64,000 nucleotides of DNA, taken from contig JADJIB010000001.1 in assembly GCA_016707175.1 (NCBI GenBank), forward strand, positions 744,001 to 808,000. Direction: 5' to 3'. The notes beneath the pieces were generated by a model, which saw nothing but the letters and a program-made list of their open reading frames with translations, was not told where the DNA came from and did no database searches. This document shows, piece by piece, positions 55,258-64,000 of this stretch; position 1 is the stretch's first letter, and each line of letters begins with the position of its first letter. The position numbers were made by a program, and so were the translations under genes. This stretch comes from Candidatus Phosphoribacter hodrii. GTDB taxonomy: Bacteria; Actinomycetota; Actinomycetes; Actinomycetales; Dermatophilaceae.

Positions 55258-56474
55258 CGACCAACGGCGACTCCGGCCCGACGCGCACCCTCCTCACCGG
55301 TCGGCTGGTCACCGGCGGCACAACCACGCCTGAGGGCGCCGTCGCGATCGAGGACGGGACCATCGCGTATGCCGGCCCGCTGGCCGACCTGCCACCGAAC
55401 TGGTCCGCAGTCGCGCCCGATCCGCGGGTGCCGACCGGCGCCACGCTCGTTCCCGGGCTCGTCGACTCGCACCTGCACGGCGGAGCTGGCGGCGAGTTCG
55501 GCGTCGACGCCGAGGCTGCCCGCACGGCCATCGCCGAACATCGGGCGCACGGGTCCACCACGCTCATCGGGAGCCTGGTCTCGGCCGGGGCCTCCGACCT
55601 GATCACCGCCACACAGACCCTCGGCGCTCTCGTCGCCTCCGGCGACCTGGCCGGCATCCACCTCGAAGGTCCCTTCATCGCCGCAGCCCGCAAGGGGGCT
55701 CACGATCCGGATGCCCTGCGGGACGGCGATCCCGGGCTGGTCGACGCCCTGGCCGAGGCCGCCGCAGCGGTCGGCGCTCCTGGGGCGATCCGCCACATGA
55801 CCTTCGCGCCGGACCGAGCCGGCGCCGACCTGCTGCCCGCGGCGCTGCACCGACACGGCATACGGGTCAATGTGGGGCACACCGAGGCGGACGCGACGCT
55901 GACCTTCGACGTCCTGGGTCGGGCCGCAGCCACCGCGGGAGCCCCGTCGCTCGTCACCCACATCTTCAACGCGATGCCGCCGATCCGTGGCCGCTCGCCC
56001 GGCACGGCTGCCGGGGCGATCCGCGCGGCCCTGCGGGGTGACGCCGTTCTTGAGGTGGTCGCCGACGGCGTCCACCTGTCCCCCGACACGGTGCGGATGC
56101 TCTTCGAGGTGGTCGGCCCTGGGTCGATCAACCTCATCAGCGACGCGATGGCGGCCACCGGGCTGCCGGACGGCAACTACACGCTCGGCGGCCTGCCGGT
56201 CGTCGTGGCGGACGGCACCGCCCGGCTCACAAGCAGCGGAGCCATCGCCGGCAGCGTCGCGCACGTCGCCGATTGCCTGCGCTGGGCCGTGCAGACCGCC
56301 GGGATCGACCTGGCCGACGCCGTCCTGGCCGCCACCGGCACGCCTGCCAAGGCCTTCGGTCTGGACGTCGGACACCTGGTCACCGGTGGGGTCGCCGACG
56401 TGCTCGTGTTCGACGCCGACCTGCGCCCGGCTTTCGTGGTTGCCGGCGGTCAGGCGAGTCCCGCGCGAAGGTGA
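55254..56474 (+). CDS. nagA: N-acetylglucosamine-6-phosphate deacetylase
   Basis: This 406-residue amidohydrolase removes acetate from GlcNAc-6-P, the first step after PTS uptake. Metal and substrate motifs are DSHLHGGAGGEFG near residue 72, GIHLEGPFI near 135, VNVGHTEAD near 205, HIFNAMPP near 235 and LISDAMAATG near 297. The final block GVADVLVFDADL is typical. The ATG at 55254 overlaps the regulator stop (ATGA). The deaminase that should follow in the pathway is represented in the window only by the SIS remnant. Confidence 0.95.
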   Translation: MTTNGDSGPTRTLLTGRLVTGGTTTPEGAVAIEDGTIAYAGPLADLPPNWSAVAPDPRVPTGATLVPGLVDSHLHGGAGGEFGVDAEAARTAIAEHRAHGSTTLIGSLVSAGASDLITATQTLGALVASGDLAGIHLEGPFIAAARKGAHDPDALRDGDPGLVDALAEAAAAVGAPGAIRHMTFAPDRAGADLLPAALHRHGIRVNVGHTEADATLTFDVLGRAAATAGAPSLVTHIFNAMPPIRGRSPGTAAGAIRAALRGDAVLEVVADGVHLSPDTVRMLFEVVGPGSINLISDAMAATGLPDGNYTLGGLPVVVADGTARLTSSGAIAGSVAHVADCLRWAVQTAGIDLADAVLAATGTPAKAFGLDVGHLVTGGVADVLVFDADLRPAFVVAGGQASPARR

Positions 56475-56643
56475 ATGCTGCGCTGAGCGGGCGTGGGAGC
56501 AACGTGCAGGTGGCGTGATTGACCGGCCGGGGTTCGATGAGGCCTGGCCACCCGCGGGTCCTGATTCGAGCCGGTGGCTGTCGCTCAGGGCAGGATGAGG
56601 CTCTTGCCGCGTGAGTGGAACCGGCCCTGCTGCTCCAGATCGG

Positions 56644-57000
56644 TCAGCGGGTGAGGAAGCGCCGGGCCAGGCTGTCGGCCAGGGCACCAACGACCACCGC
56701 ATGCCGCTCATCGACGAAGGCGTCAGCACAGATCCCCTGCAGCGCAGCCACGGCCGCACCAATCGGGTCCTCGCCCGCGGCCAGTTCACCGAAGCCATCG
56801 ACCTCGCCGCGAGCGCCGAGCCCGGCCAGGGTCGTGATCGCCTCGGTGCAGCCGGTCATTCGGGTCAGATCGTCGGCGGTCCCGCCCATCAGCGCGGCGA
56901 ACGCCGCCACTTCCAGATAACTCGCGGCGTCGTCCAGTTGGCGCCGCGCGCGTCGGGTCTTGGCCACCGACGCTCGTGTCTCGTCGTGCGTGACGGTCAC
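56644..57000 (-). CDS. 118-aa protein of unknown function
   Basis: The GTG at 57000 gives VTVTHDETRAS and has a strong GGAGGAGG a few bases upstream, so the frame is probably real. The product is mainly helical (RRARRQLDDAASYLEVAAFAAL) and Ala-rich, ending in RRFLTR. I do not recognise a family. It lies downstream of the ATP-grasp gene on the same strand, separated by the poly-G block at 57117-57186. Confidence 0.6.
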   Translation of the reverse strand: MTVTHDETRASVAKTRRARRQLDDAASYLEVAAFAALMGGTADDLTRMTGCTEAITTLAGLGARGEVDGFGELAAGEDPIGAAVAALQGICADAFVDERHAVVVGALADSLARRFLTR

Positions 57001-57116
57001 CTCGCCTCCTCCATGAAGCACCCCGACCTGCGCGCGAGATCGCGCGTCGAAGAGGAGACGTCCGCAACTGCCTTTTATGACGCCGAATTTGGTACGAATC
57101 GACCTTCCGGCCCTCT

Positions 57117-57186
<70 letters not shown>

Positions 57187-58456
57187 CTGCCCGTCGGCAG
57201 CTGGCGTCCGCCCGCATCCGAGCGCCCTCGTCGATCACCCAGAGGTCGACCAGACCATGGAAGTGATCGAGGAACTCAGTCGCCTCGTGCTCCGGATAGG
57301 TCGCCCGAACGGTGTCCTTGAGCATCCGGTCGAAGTCGGTCGAGGTCACCCAGTCGAGCACCTGCTCGTCCAAGTGCGGCAGATGGGTCGCGCACCACTC
57401 CCAGTAACGCTCGGTCTCGAAGTGCTCGTCCGCGATCTTCAGGTATGCCGCGAGCTTGCCGTCGTCGTCCAGCGACGGATCGTCGGCAATCGCGAAATAC
57501 CGCTCGGTCTGCAGGTCGACCTTCGCCGGGCGACCGGTGACCAGGCAGTAGACCGACCAACGCACCAGCGCCTTGATCGCCCAGGGGAAGTAGTAGTGCA
57601 AGGAGGTCACCGCGACATCGGGGCAGGCGTTGGCGTAGTCGATGGGGTAGACCTCGTCGCCCTGCACGAGCATCTCGGCCGAGTTGAACTCCCAACCGAA
57701 GAAGGCGTTGACGACCCGGCTGATGGCGACGGCCCGCTCGCCCGCGGTGGGCGAGAGGAAGTCGTGGGACACGGCATACCTGCTGTGCATGGGCTTCTCC
57801 GCGCGGAAGTCCATAACCATCGTCTCGGGGCCGATCGAGAGGGCGCGCGCGAACTTCTCGTGCGGGACCGTCGCCTGCAGGTGCATGAGCATCTCGCCGG
57901 ACTCGTTGTAGGCCGAGTGCAACTCGTCCTCGTTCTCGATGCGCGACACCCCGCGCCAGCCGCCGCCGTCGAACGGCTTCATGTAGAGCGGGTAGCCCAG
58001 GTCGGCGGCGATCGCGCTGAGGTCGAAGGGCAGGTTGTACTTCGCCGAGGTCGGGGCCCACCGGTCGTTGTCGACGGGGTTCTTGTAGGGCACCAGGACG
58101 GTCCGCGGCACCTTGAGGCCGAGCCGGAGCATCGCGCAATAGGCGCTGTGCTTCTCCATCGACTGGAAGGTGAACGGGCTGTTGAGCAGGTAGGTCCCGT
58201 TGACGAGCGCGGCCTTCTTGAGCCACTCGCGCGGGTGGTAGTACCAGTGGGCGAGGCGGTCGATGACCAACTCGTAGCGGACCGGGTCGGTGAGGTCGAA
58301 CGGCTCGATGGTCAGCCGCTCGCTCGTGAACGTGTGGGTCACCCCGTCCGTGGTCACCACTGGTCCGACGCGGCGCAGGATGGCCTCGAACGCGTGCGGC
58401 CAGTCCTCCTCGGCGCCGAGCAGAAGCCCGATCGGATGAACGTGTGCCAGGTCCAC
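57187..58456 (-). CDS. ATP-grasp-family ligase-type protein, 3' end lost
   Basis: About 420 residues are readable. An ATP-grasp core is seen at LGYPLYMKPFDGGGWRGVS near residue 170, with ATP/metal blocks MVMDFRAEKPMHSRYAV near 235 and FNSAEMLVQGDEVYPIDYANA near 285. The frame then enters the poly-G block after DLWVIDEGARMR, so the stop is lost, perhaps by only a few residues. The GTG at 58456 starts VDLAHVHPIGLLLGAEEDWP. The family ligates carboxylates to amines or thiols; the substrate is unknown. It lies downstream of two esterase genes, probably in one transcript. Confidence 0.82.
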
Positions 58457-58622
58457 GATGACCCCCTTCGCATCGGACGGGGAGTCCGATCACGACAGGA
58501 TGCCAGGCCCACCCGCACACATCCAGGAAGAAGGTCACGACGCCCAGTGATCGTTTGCTCGCAACCGCGCATCGGTCTCCCGCGAGCCGTCACCAAGCCG
58601 GCACGCAGGCGGCACGCAGGCG

Positions 58623-59369
58623 TCAGAGGAACCGCGGGAGGTGGTGGGCCAGTTGCTGCTGCCACCACGGCCAGTCGTGGGCGACGTCCTCGCCCCACTC
58701 GTCGAGCTCCGCCCGAATCCCCTTGTCCTGCAACATCCCCGCCAGCAGCCGGGTCGACGGCAGCGCCCGGGTCGGCTCGGTCTCGAACGGCCCGCGACCG
58801 ACGACGAGCACGAGGTCCAGTCGCGAGCGCAACCAGTCGAGGTGCCCACCCTCCAGATCCGGGACATACCAGGACGGATTCGTCGCGTATGCCGCGTCGC
58901 CGGGTTCGCCCCACGCGTGCCACCACGAGGGGTCGTAGCTTCCCGACATCGCCAGGGCCTGCGGGAAGAGGTCGGCGCGGCGCAGGGCGAACTGGACGGC
59001 GTGGAAGGCGCCCATGCTCACGCCGGTCGTCACCGGGTCGCCGGCCCCCGGCGAGTCGTGGCGCACCCAATCCAGCACCGGCCCGGTGATCCATCCCTCG
59101 TAGGCCAGGTGTCCGCGGGCCCGGTCCTCGATCGACAACCCTCGGTTGGACCAGGTCGCCTCGTCGAAGGAATCGACGCAGTAGAGCTTGACCCGACCGG
59201 CGTCGACGAGGGGCGTGACTGCGGCGAGCATCCCTCGGTCGGCGAAGTCCCACGCCCGACCGGCCTCACAGGGGAACACCAGCACCGGTCGCCCCCAGTG
59301 CCCGTAACGCAGCACCGTCCCAGGCCGGTCGAAGCCGGCTGCGGAAAGCTCCACGCGAGCGGTGTCCAT
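58623..59369 (-). CDS. Esterase-family alpha/beta hydrolase
   Basis: This 248-residue protein has an esterase D-like fold: start VLRYGHWGRPVLVFPCEAG, nucleophile Ser in TTGVSMGAFHAVQFA near residue 118, and the likely catalytic His in DVAHDWPWWQQQLAHHLP at the end. No signal peptide is seen, so it is cytoplasmic. It starts three bases after the stop of the second esterase and both lie upstream of the ATP-grasp gene. Confidence 0.87.
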   Translation of the reverse strand: MDTARVELSAAGFDRPGTVLRYGHWGRPVLVFPCEAGRAWDFADRGMLAAVTPLVDAGRVKLYCVDSFDEATWSNRGLSIEDRARGHLAYEGWITGPVLDWVRHDSPGAGDPVTTGVSMGAFHAVQFALRRADLFPQALAMSGSYDPSWWHAWGEPGDAAYATNPSWYVPDLEGGHLDWLRSRLDLVLVVGRGPFETEPTRALPSTRLLAGMLQDKGIRAELDEWGEDVAHDWPWWQQQLAHHLPRFL

Positions 59370-59372
59370 TCG

Positions 59373-60107
59373 TCAGGTCCTCGGCATCCAGGTGCGGGTC
59401 AACAGATCGGGCAGCAACAGGTCGAGCAGGTCACGCCAACAGGTGAAGTTGTGCCCGTTGTCGACGGTCGCCGTGCGCACGGGCAGGCCCAACTCTCCCA
59501 GCCGCTGGGCCATGAGGGCGTTGTTGAACTGGTTCTCCTCCTGGGTGCCCCACCCCAAGGCCACCTCCGGCCGCGACGGAGCCGGCGAGGTGTGCACGCG
59601 ATCGACGAACCCGACGACCTGCTCCCAGAACTCGAACCCCTTCTCCTGGGGGTCCAACTCCGGCGTGAAGAACGACCCCGACAGCATGAGCAGGCCCCCG
59701 AAGGTCCCCGGGTGGGTCCATTCGGCATGCAGCGCCGCAAGCCCGCCGAGGCTCGGCCCGACGAGCACCGGCGGGTGCTCGCTCGGGTGGGCGCGCAACT
59801 GCAGCGGCACGACGTGGTCGGCGAGGGCAGCGGCGTATGCCGCGGACGCGGCATACCGGGGATTGCGGTCTCCCGGGGCGAGCAAGGTGACCCGCATCCG
59901 TGGCAGCCGTCCGGAGGCGACGCAGGAGCCGATGAGGGCGGTGAGTTCGGCGAACACGTCCAACTCCGGGCCGTCGTGGGCGAAGAGCATCGGCAGCGGT
60001 TCGGCGATATGCGCGTCGGCCGGTGACCAGGTGAGCACGTCGATGTCGCCGACCGGAGTGTCGGACACCGTGGCAACGACTCGGTGCGCCGGTTGGTCGG
60101 TGAGCAT
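59373..60107 (-). CDS. Esterase (Fes/IroE-like) alpha/beta hydrolase
   Basis: This 244-residue protein resembles enterochelin-esterase-type hydrolases: PMLFAHDGPELDVF near residue 40, nucleophile Ser in LVGPSLGGLAALH near 117, and catalytic His in NGHNFTCWRDLL near 223. It has no signal peptide. It is first in the run esterase - esterase - ATP-grasp, with very tight spacing. A pair of GGTATGCCG motifs is translated within it as AYAASAAYR-like sequence around residue 85. Confidence 0.87.
   Translation of the reverse strand: MLTDQPAHRVVATVSDTPVGDIDVLTWSPADAHIAEPLPMLFAHDGPELDVFAELTALIGSCVASGRLPRMRVTLLAPGDRNPRYAASAAYAAALADHVVPLQLRAHPSEHPPVLVGPSLGGLAALHAEWTHPGTFGGLLMLSGSFFTPELDPQEKGFEFWEQVVGFVDRVHTSPAPSRPEVALGWGTQEENQFNNALMAQRLGELGLPVRTATVDNGHNFTCWRDLLDLLLPDLLTRTWMPRT
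59835..59856. repeat. Inverted motif pair inside an esterase gene
   Basis: GTATGCCGCG and CGCGGCATAC flank two bases, forming a 10-bp perfect inverted repeat in frame. It encodes a stretch of Ala and Tyr residues. Confidence 0.75.
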
Positions 60108-60116
60108 CCCCAGACG

Positions 60117-61394
60117 TTATCCGCCGGCGGGCTGGACGTCCGGGTCGTTGGTCCGGGCTGGAAGTTGACGCTCGAGGGTTCGCACCGCGGGCACAGTGAG
60201 GGCCAGCAGGGTCGCCGCGAGGACGACCCCTGTGACAACCCACAACCAGTCGGCGTACCCCACCGCCTCTGCGAGCGGCCCGGTGAGGGCCAGGCCGACG
60301 GGCCGGGCGATGAACGACCCGAGGACGTCGAAGCCGTAGACCCGCGCCAGTTTGTCGGGGGCGACGTTCTCCTGGATCGACAGATCCCAGGCAACGCTGA
60401 ACAACTCCAGGCCGAAACCGTGCAGGAAGGCCCCGGTGAGGACCAGCCCGAGGTTGAGGTTGGCAGCCAACGCAGCCGGGAAGCAGGCGGTGAGCGTGAG
60501 GAACGCGGTCCCGATGTAGAGCGCATGCCGGGGCATCCACCGCAAGGTGACCAACCCGCCGGCCATGAAGCCGATCATCAGCACCGCCAGAGCCCAGCCC
60601 CAGGCCGCTTCGCCGTAGCCCATCTGGACGACGATCGGGCCCAGGACGCCTTGGGCGCTGGCGTAGAAGAGGTGATAAACGAGGGCAACCGCGATGAGCA
60701 CCCACAACCAGGTATGCCGCATCACCTCCCGGGCGCCGACGAGGGCATCGGCCAGCACCGAGCGACCGGGCTCGGCGGCGGGCGAGGGCAGCGACACCGA
60801 GGCGAGCAGGATGCTGGCCACGAGGAAGGTTGCCGCGTCGACGAGGATCGCCCACCCCGGGCCGACGGCGGCGACGAGCATGCCTCCGGCCCCGAACCCG
60901 ATGACGCTCGCGGAGTTGCCGAGCAGTCGCCGGATCGAGATCGCTCGCTGCAGCAGGTATCCGGGGACCATCTGCTGGGTCATCGCCGAGGCGCTGGGGA
61001 TCGACAGCGACCCGACGATCCCGGTGAGGGCACTGAGGAGCGCAACGAGGCCGATGCTCGACCAGCCCTTGACCAGGCTCAGCCCGAGCACTCCTTGGGT
61101 CACCGCCGACGCCATCGCGGCACCTTGCACGACGGCCGCCCTCGGCAGCCGGTCACCGAGCACGCCACCGACAAGGACGGTGGCGACCTCAGCCAGGGCA
61201 TACGCCGCGACGACCAGACCCAGTTGCGTTGCCGTCCCGCCGAGGGAGAGCACCGCGAACGCGATAGCGACCGGGGTGATCGAGCTTCCGAAGGTGCTGA
61301 TCACCATGCCGATCGTCAGCACCCGGAACGGTCGTGACTGCCATGGCGTGCGCAACCTCACCGCTTCGTCAGGGGCGCGCGACATAGGTTCCAC
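60117..61394 (-). CDS. MFS transporter
   Basis: This 425-residue protein has twelve predicted helices, including FRVLTIGMVISTFGSSITPVA and the loop motif GGVLGDRLPRAAV between helices 2 and 3, as in the DHA-type efflux and MFS_3 group. It is most like actinobacterial exporters of the enterobactin/macrolide-efflux class; substrate unknown. It lies nine bases upstream of the esterases on the same strand, so it may belong to their operon. Starts are possible at 61394 (MEPMSRA) and 61385. Confidence 0.87.
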   Translation of the reverse strand: MEPMSRAPDEAVRLRTPWQSRPFRVLTIGMVISTFGSSITPVAIAFAVLSLGGTATQLGLVVAAYALAEVATVLVGGVLGDRLPRAAVVQGAAMASAVTQGVLGLSLVKGWSSIGLVALLSALTGIVGSLSIPSASAMTQQMVPGYLLQRAISIRRLLGNSASVIGFGAGGMLVAAVGPGWAILVDAATFLVASILLASVSLPSPAAEPGRSVLADALVGAREVMRHTWLWVLIAVALVYHLFYASAQGVLGPIVVQMGYGEAAWGWALAVLMIGFMAGGLVTLRWMPRHALYIGTAFLTLTACFPAALAANLNLGLVLTGAFLHGFGLELFSVAWDLSIQENVAPDKLARVYGFDVLGSFIARPVGLALTGPLAEAVGYADWLWVVTGVVLAATLLALTVPAVRTLERQLPARTNDPDVQPAGG

Positions 61395-61432
61395 CGTAAA
61401 GGGTCAGCGGACGATGGAATGTCACAGAATGT

Positions 61433-64000
61433 TCAGGATTTCGTCGAAATTCTCACGGTGAGGATCTGGAAAGGCCCCAGCGCCAAGCGCAGGCTGCCGA
61501 ACTCGTCGAGGCCTCGAACGGCCGATGGCTGGTCGATCGTGTCCCGGGGTTGCTCGTGCAGGTCGACCTCGTGCGCTTGGGCGAGGTCCAGGGGCACGTC
61601 CGGCGCGAGGGCCAAGGTCGCTGCGGCACGGCGGCCGAGGTGCTCGTAGAGCCGCACGACCAGCGCGCCACTGCCGTCCTCGGCGGGTTTGACCGTCTCG
61701 ACCACCGCCCCCTCGACGCGAACGACGGGCTCGGTATGCCGCCCGGCCCGGCCCGCGACGACGCGCGGCGGGTGGGCGACGGCATACCCCGCGGCGACGG
61801 CACCTCCGACGTCGGCGCCGGGGACGAGGCGGAAACCGAAGCGGTGGGTGCCGAGGTCGGCGTCCGGGTCGGGGAACTGCGAGCCGCGCAGCAGGCTCGC
61901 CCGCACCGTCGTGAACGTCGCGCCACCGGCGCGGGCGCTGCGGCTGACGTCCCAGCCGTAGGTGCGGGCGTTGGCGATGGCGATGCCGTAGCCGGGCTCG
62001 CCGACGTGCACCCACCGCAGCGCGGGCACCTCGAAGCGGTAGCGGTCCCACGTGGTGTTCTCGTGGATGGGGCGCGTGACGTGCCCGAACTGGGTCTCGA
62101 AGCGCGCCTCGGCGGTGTGGACGTCCAGCGGCCAGGCGAGTTTGAGGATCGTGTCGCGCTCGCGCCAATCGACCTCGACCTCGATGTCCAGGTGCTCGGC
62201 GCCAGGGGCGAGGGAGAGGGTCTGGGTCGCCTGCGAGCCGCGCGTGCCCAGGGGACGGACCACGCGGACCTCGGCGCTGCCGTCGTCGAGGGTCTGGACG
62301 CCGAGCTCGTCGACCTCGGTGAGGTCCACCACGGTGTTGCGGTAGAACGGGTCGAGGTCCCAGGCATCCCAGGCATTGGGCAGGTCGGGGTGGCACTGCA
62401 AGAGGTTGCCGACGGTCCCGGGCGGGATGAGCTCGCGGTCGGCCGCGAGATCGCGCACCGAGGTGACCAGCCCGCGGGCGTCGATGGTGACCTGCAACCG
62501 GCCGTTGTCCAGGACCGCCGCGGTCCCGGTGGCGACGACCGTCACCGCCGGGGCACTCGACTCGCTGTCGCCCAGGTATGCCGTGCCCCCCAACGCGACC
62601 CCGTCGCCGGCCAGCGGGTCGGCGCTGAACGACACCCACTCGGTCGGGCCGTCGGCATCGGCGTCCTGGGGTGCCTCGCCTTCGTTGCAGAGGAGGGCGA
62701 GCGCCTGGGTGATGAGGTCCTCGAGCTCGGCTTCGACCTCGGCATGGGTCCGCTCGACCTCGTCGTGGACCCAGCCGATCGACGAGCCAGGCAGGATGTC
62801 GTGGAACTGACCGAGCAGCACCTGACGCCAGAGCCGATCAAGGGCCTGCGCCGGGTAGTCGCCCAGGCCTCGCAACGCGGCGCTCGTCCACCACAACTCG
62901 GCCTCGCGCAGCAGCCCTTCGCAGCGCCGGTTGCCGGCCTTGGTGCGGGCCTGGCTGGTGAAGGTGCCACGGTGGCGTTCGAGATAGAGCTCGCCCACCC
63001 ACACCGACGGATCCCGGTGTTCGGCCTCGGCCCGCTCGAAGAACGCGGCCGGGCTCTCGACCCGCACCCGGGGCGAGCCGTCCAGGTCGGCGACGCGGTC
63101 GGCCTGGGCGAACATCTCTCGGGTCGGGCCGCCGCCACCATCGCCGTAACCAAACGGCAGCAGGGATCGGCGTGCCCGGCCCTTGTCGGCGAAAGCGCTG
63201 GCCGCCCGAGTGAGATCAACCGAGGTTAACTCGGACGAATAGGTATCGGCGGGAGGGAAATGCGTGAAGATTCGCGTCCCGTCAATGCCCTCCCAGAGGA
63301 ACGAGTGGTGCGGGAAGCGGTCGACCTCGTTCCACGAGATCTTCTGAGTGAGCATCCAGCGCATTCCGGCCAGCCGAGCGAGCTGCGGCAGGGCCGCCGA
63401 ATAGCCGAACGAGTCGGGCAACCACACCTCGTCGCAACGGTGACCCAGGCGTTCGGCGAACCATCGCGCGCCGAAGGTGAGCTGGCGGCATACCGACTCG
63501 CCGGCGAGCAGGTTGCCGTCCGGCTCGACCCACATCCCCCCGACCGGGACGACGGCACCGGCGGCGACGGCTGCCTGCAGCCGCGCGAAGAGATCGGGCT
63601 GGTCCTCCTCCAGCCACGCCCCGTGCTGGGCGGCGGGCAGCGCGAAGACGACGCCGGGGCGGGACTGGGCCAGGTGGAGAACGTCGGCGACGGTCCGGGC
63701 GACCTTGCGTCGGGTCTCACGGACCGGCCAGAGCCAGGCCGAGTCGATGTGGGCGTGCCCGATGGCGCTGATCTCGTGGGTGCCCTCGGCGGCCCGCACG
63801 GCGAGCGCCGGCGCCAAGACGGCGCGGGCGGCCGCGGCCGTGCCGACGATGTCGGCCAGGTCGAGGGCATCCATCGCCTCGTCGAGGGCGCGCAGGACGG
63901 TCCAGGCGCGGGTGGCGGTCTCGGGCAGCACCTCGGCCAGGCCGAGCAGCGTCACCACGTCAGCGATGAGCTCGCGGACCTCGTGGTGCACCTCGACCAG
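61433..64000 (-). CDS. GH38 alpha-mannosidase, 5' end outside the window
   Basis: 855 codons are present and the gene continues beyond the window edge; family members have about 1000 residues. The catalytic domain shows GHAHIDSAWLWPVRET with metal ligands, DEVWLPDSFGYSAALPQL with the likely nucleophile Asp, TQKISWNEVDRFPHHSF and GQFHDILPGSSI. Beta domains follow (WDAWDLDPFYRNTVV, ending LRLALGPFQILTVRI). It releases mannose from alpha-mannosides and has no secretion signal in the visible part. An in-frame ATG at 63991 is internal, not the start. Confidence 0.92.
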   Translation of the reverse strand: MVEVHHEVRELIADVVTLLGLAEVLPETATRAWTVLRALDEAMDALDLADIVGTAAAARAVLAPALAVRAAEGTHEISAIGHAHIDSAWLWPVRETRRKVARTVADVLHLAQSRPGVVFALPAAQHGAWLEEDQPDLFARLQAAVAAGAVVPVGGMWVEPDGNLLAGESVCRQLTFGARWFAERLGHRCDEVWLPDSFGYSAALPQLARLAGMRWMLTQKISWNEVDRFPHHSFLWEGIDGTRIFTHFPPADTYSSELTSVDLTRAASAFADKGRARRSLLPFGYGDGGGGPTREMFAQADRVADLDGSPRVRVESPAAFFERAEAEHRDPSVWVGELYLERHRGTFTSQARTKAGNRRCEGLLREAELWWTSAALRGLGDYPAQALDRLWRQVLLGQFHDILPGSSIGWVHDEVERTHAEVEAELEDLITQALALLCNEGEAPQDADADGPTEWVSFSADPLAGDGVALGGTAYLGDSESSAPAVTVVATGTAAVLDNGRLQVTIDARGLVTSVRDLAADRELIPPGTVGNLLQCHPDLPNAWDAWDLDPFYRNTVVDLTEVDELGVQTLDDGSAEVRVVRPLGTRGSQATQTLSLAPGAEHLDIEVEVDWRERDTILKLAWPLDVHTAEARFETQFGHVTRPIHENTTWDRYRFEVPALRWVHVGEPGYGIAIANARTYGWDVSRSARAGGATFTTVRASLLRGSQFPDPDADLGTHRFGFRLVPGADVGGAVAAGYAVAHPPRVVAGRAGRHTEPVVRVEGAVVETVKPAEDGSGALVVRLYEHLGRRAAATLALAPDVPLDLAQAHEVDLHEQPRDTIDQPSAVRGLDEFGSLRLALGPFQILTVRISTKS

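Overview
The window is a high-GC (about 70% by eye) actinobacterial chromosome segment. GTG starts, GTGA/ATGA stop-start overlaps, very short divergent intergenic gaps and the gene set (DesA3-type desaturase plus reductase, DUF1015, a LigD-type polymerase without a ligase domain, GlcNAc PTS with nagA and a GntR regulator) suggest Micrococcales, perhaps an Intrasporangiaceae/Dermatophilaceae relative. That placement is tentative. No rRNA, tRNA, CRISPR, integrase or transposase was found.

Layout. 0.1-7 kb: aminotransferase, CorC-type membrane protein, PH-domain protein, RNA 2',3'-cyclic phosphodiesterase, malonyl-CoA-synthetase-like ligase and an HdeD-type membrane protein, interrupted by about 840 nt of almost pure G. 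7-13 kb: five-gene minus-strand operon for a MacB-type efflux/export system (two adaptors, ATPase, permease, lipoprotein). 13-18 kb: methyltransferase remnant, HAD hydrolase, a non-coding stretch with three strong hairpins, frameshifted DUF1295 and saccharopine-dehydrogenase-type genes around an intact SDR, and a 52-bp tandem repeat. 18-25 kb: NYN protein, GH13 glucosidase (one-base frameshift), secreted amidase, secreted SGNH hydrolase and a damaged metal-efflux/ArsR locus. 25-33 kb: gdhA, ferredoxin-NADP reductase-like gene (frameshifted), K+ channel, DUF1015, NAD+ synthetase. 33-40 kb: VWA-VWA-DUF58-MoxR operon with an HtrA-like protease, then the LigD-type polymerase. 40-47 kb: CHAT protease with an extracellular CBM9-like domain and a 72-aa neighbour, then the desaturase/reductase pair with a divergent PucR-type regulator. 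47-52 kb: kinase-like protein and an ABC exporter whose ATPase is fused to a secreted alpha/beta hydrolase. 52-56.5 kb: GlcNAc uptake and catabolism (EIIC, EIIB, EIIA, GntR, NagA) with an internally deleted SIS gene. 56.5-64 kb: ATP-grasp protein, two esterases, MFS transporter and the start-truncated GH38 alpha-mannosidase.

Two window-wide signals stand out. First, the heptamer TATGCCG/CGGCATA, usually within GGTATGCCG, occurs about 95 times by hand count, against roughly 6-7 expected from base composition. It lies inside genes, at start codons and in hairpins, and the 11 pairs closer than about 50 nt are all inverted. Second, several conserved genes carry one-base frameshifts in C/G-rich stretches, and there are three non-biological-looking poly-G blocks. 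Together these point to assembly or consensus error, so the 'pseudogenes' at those places are probably intact in the organism.
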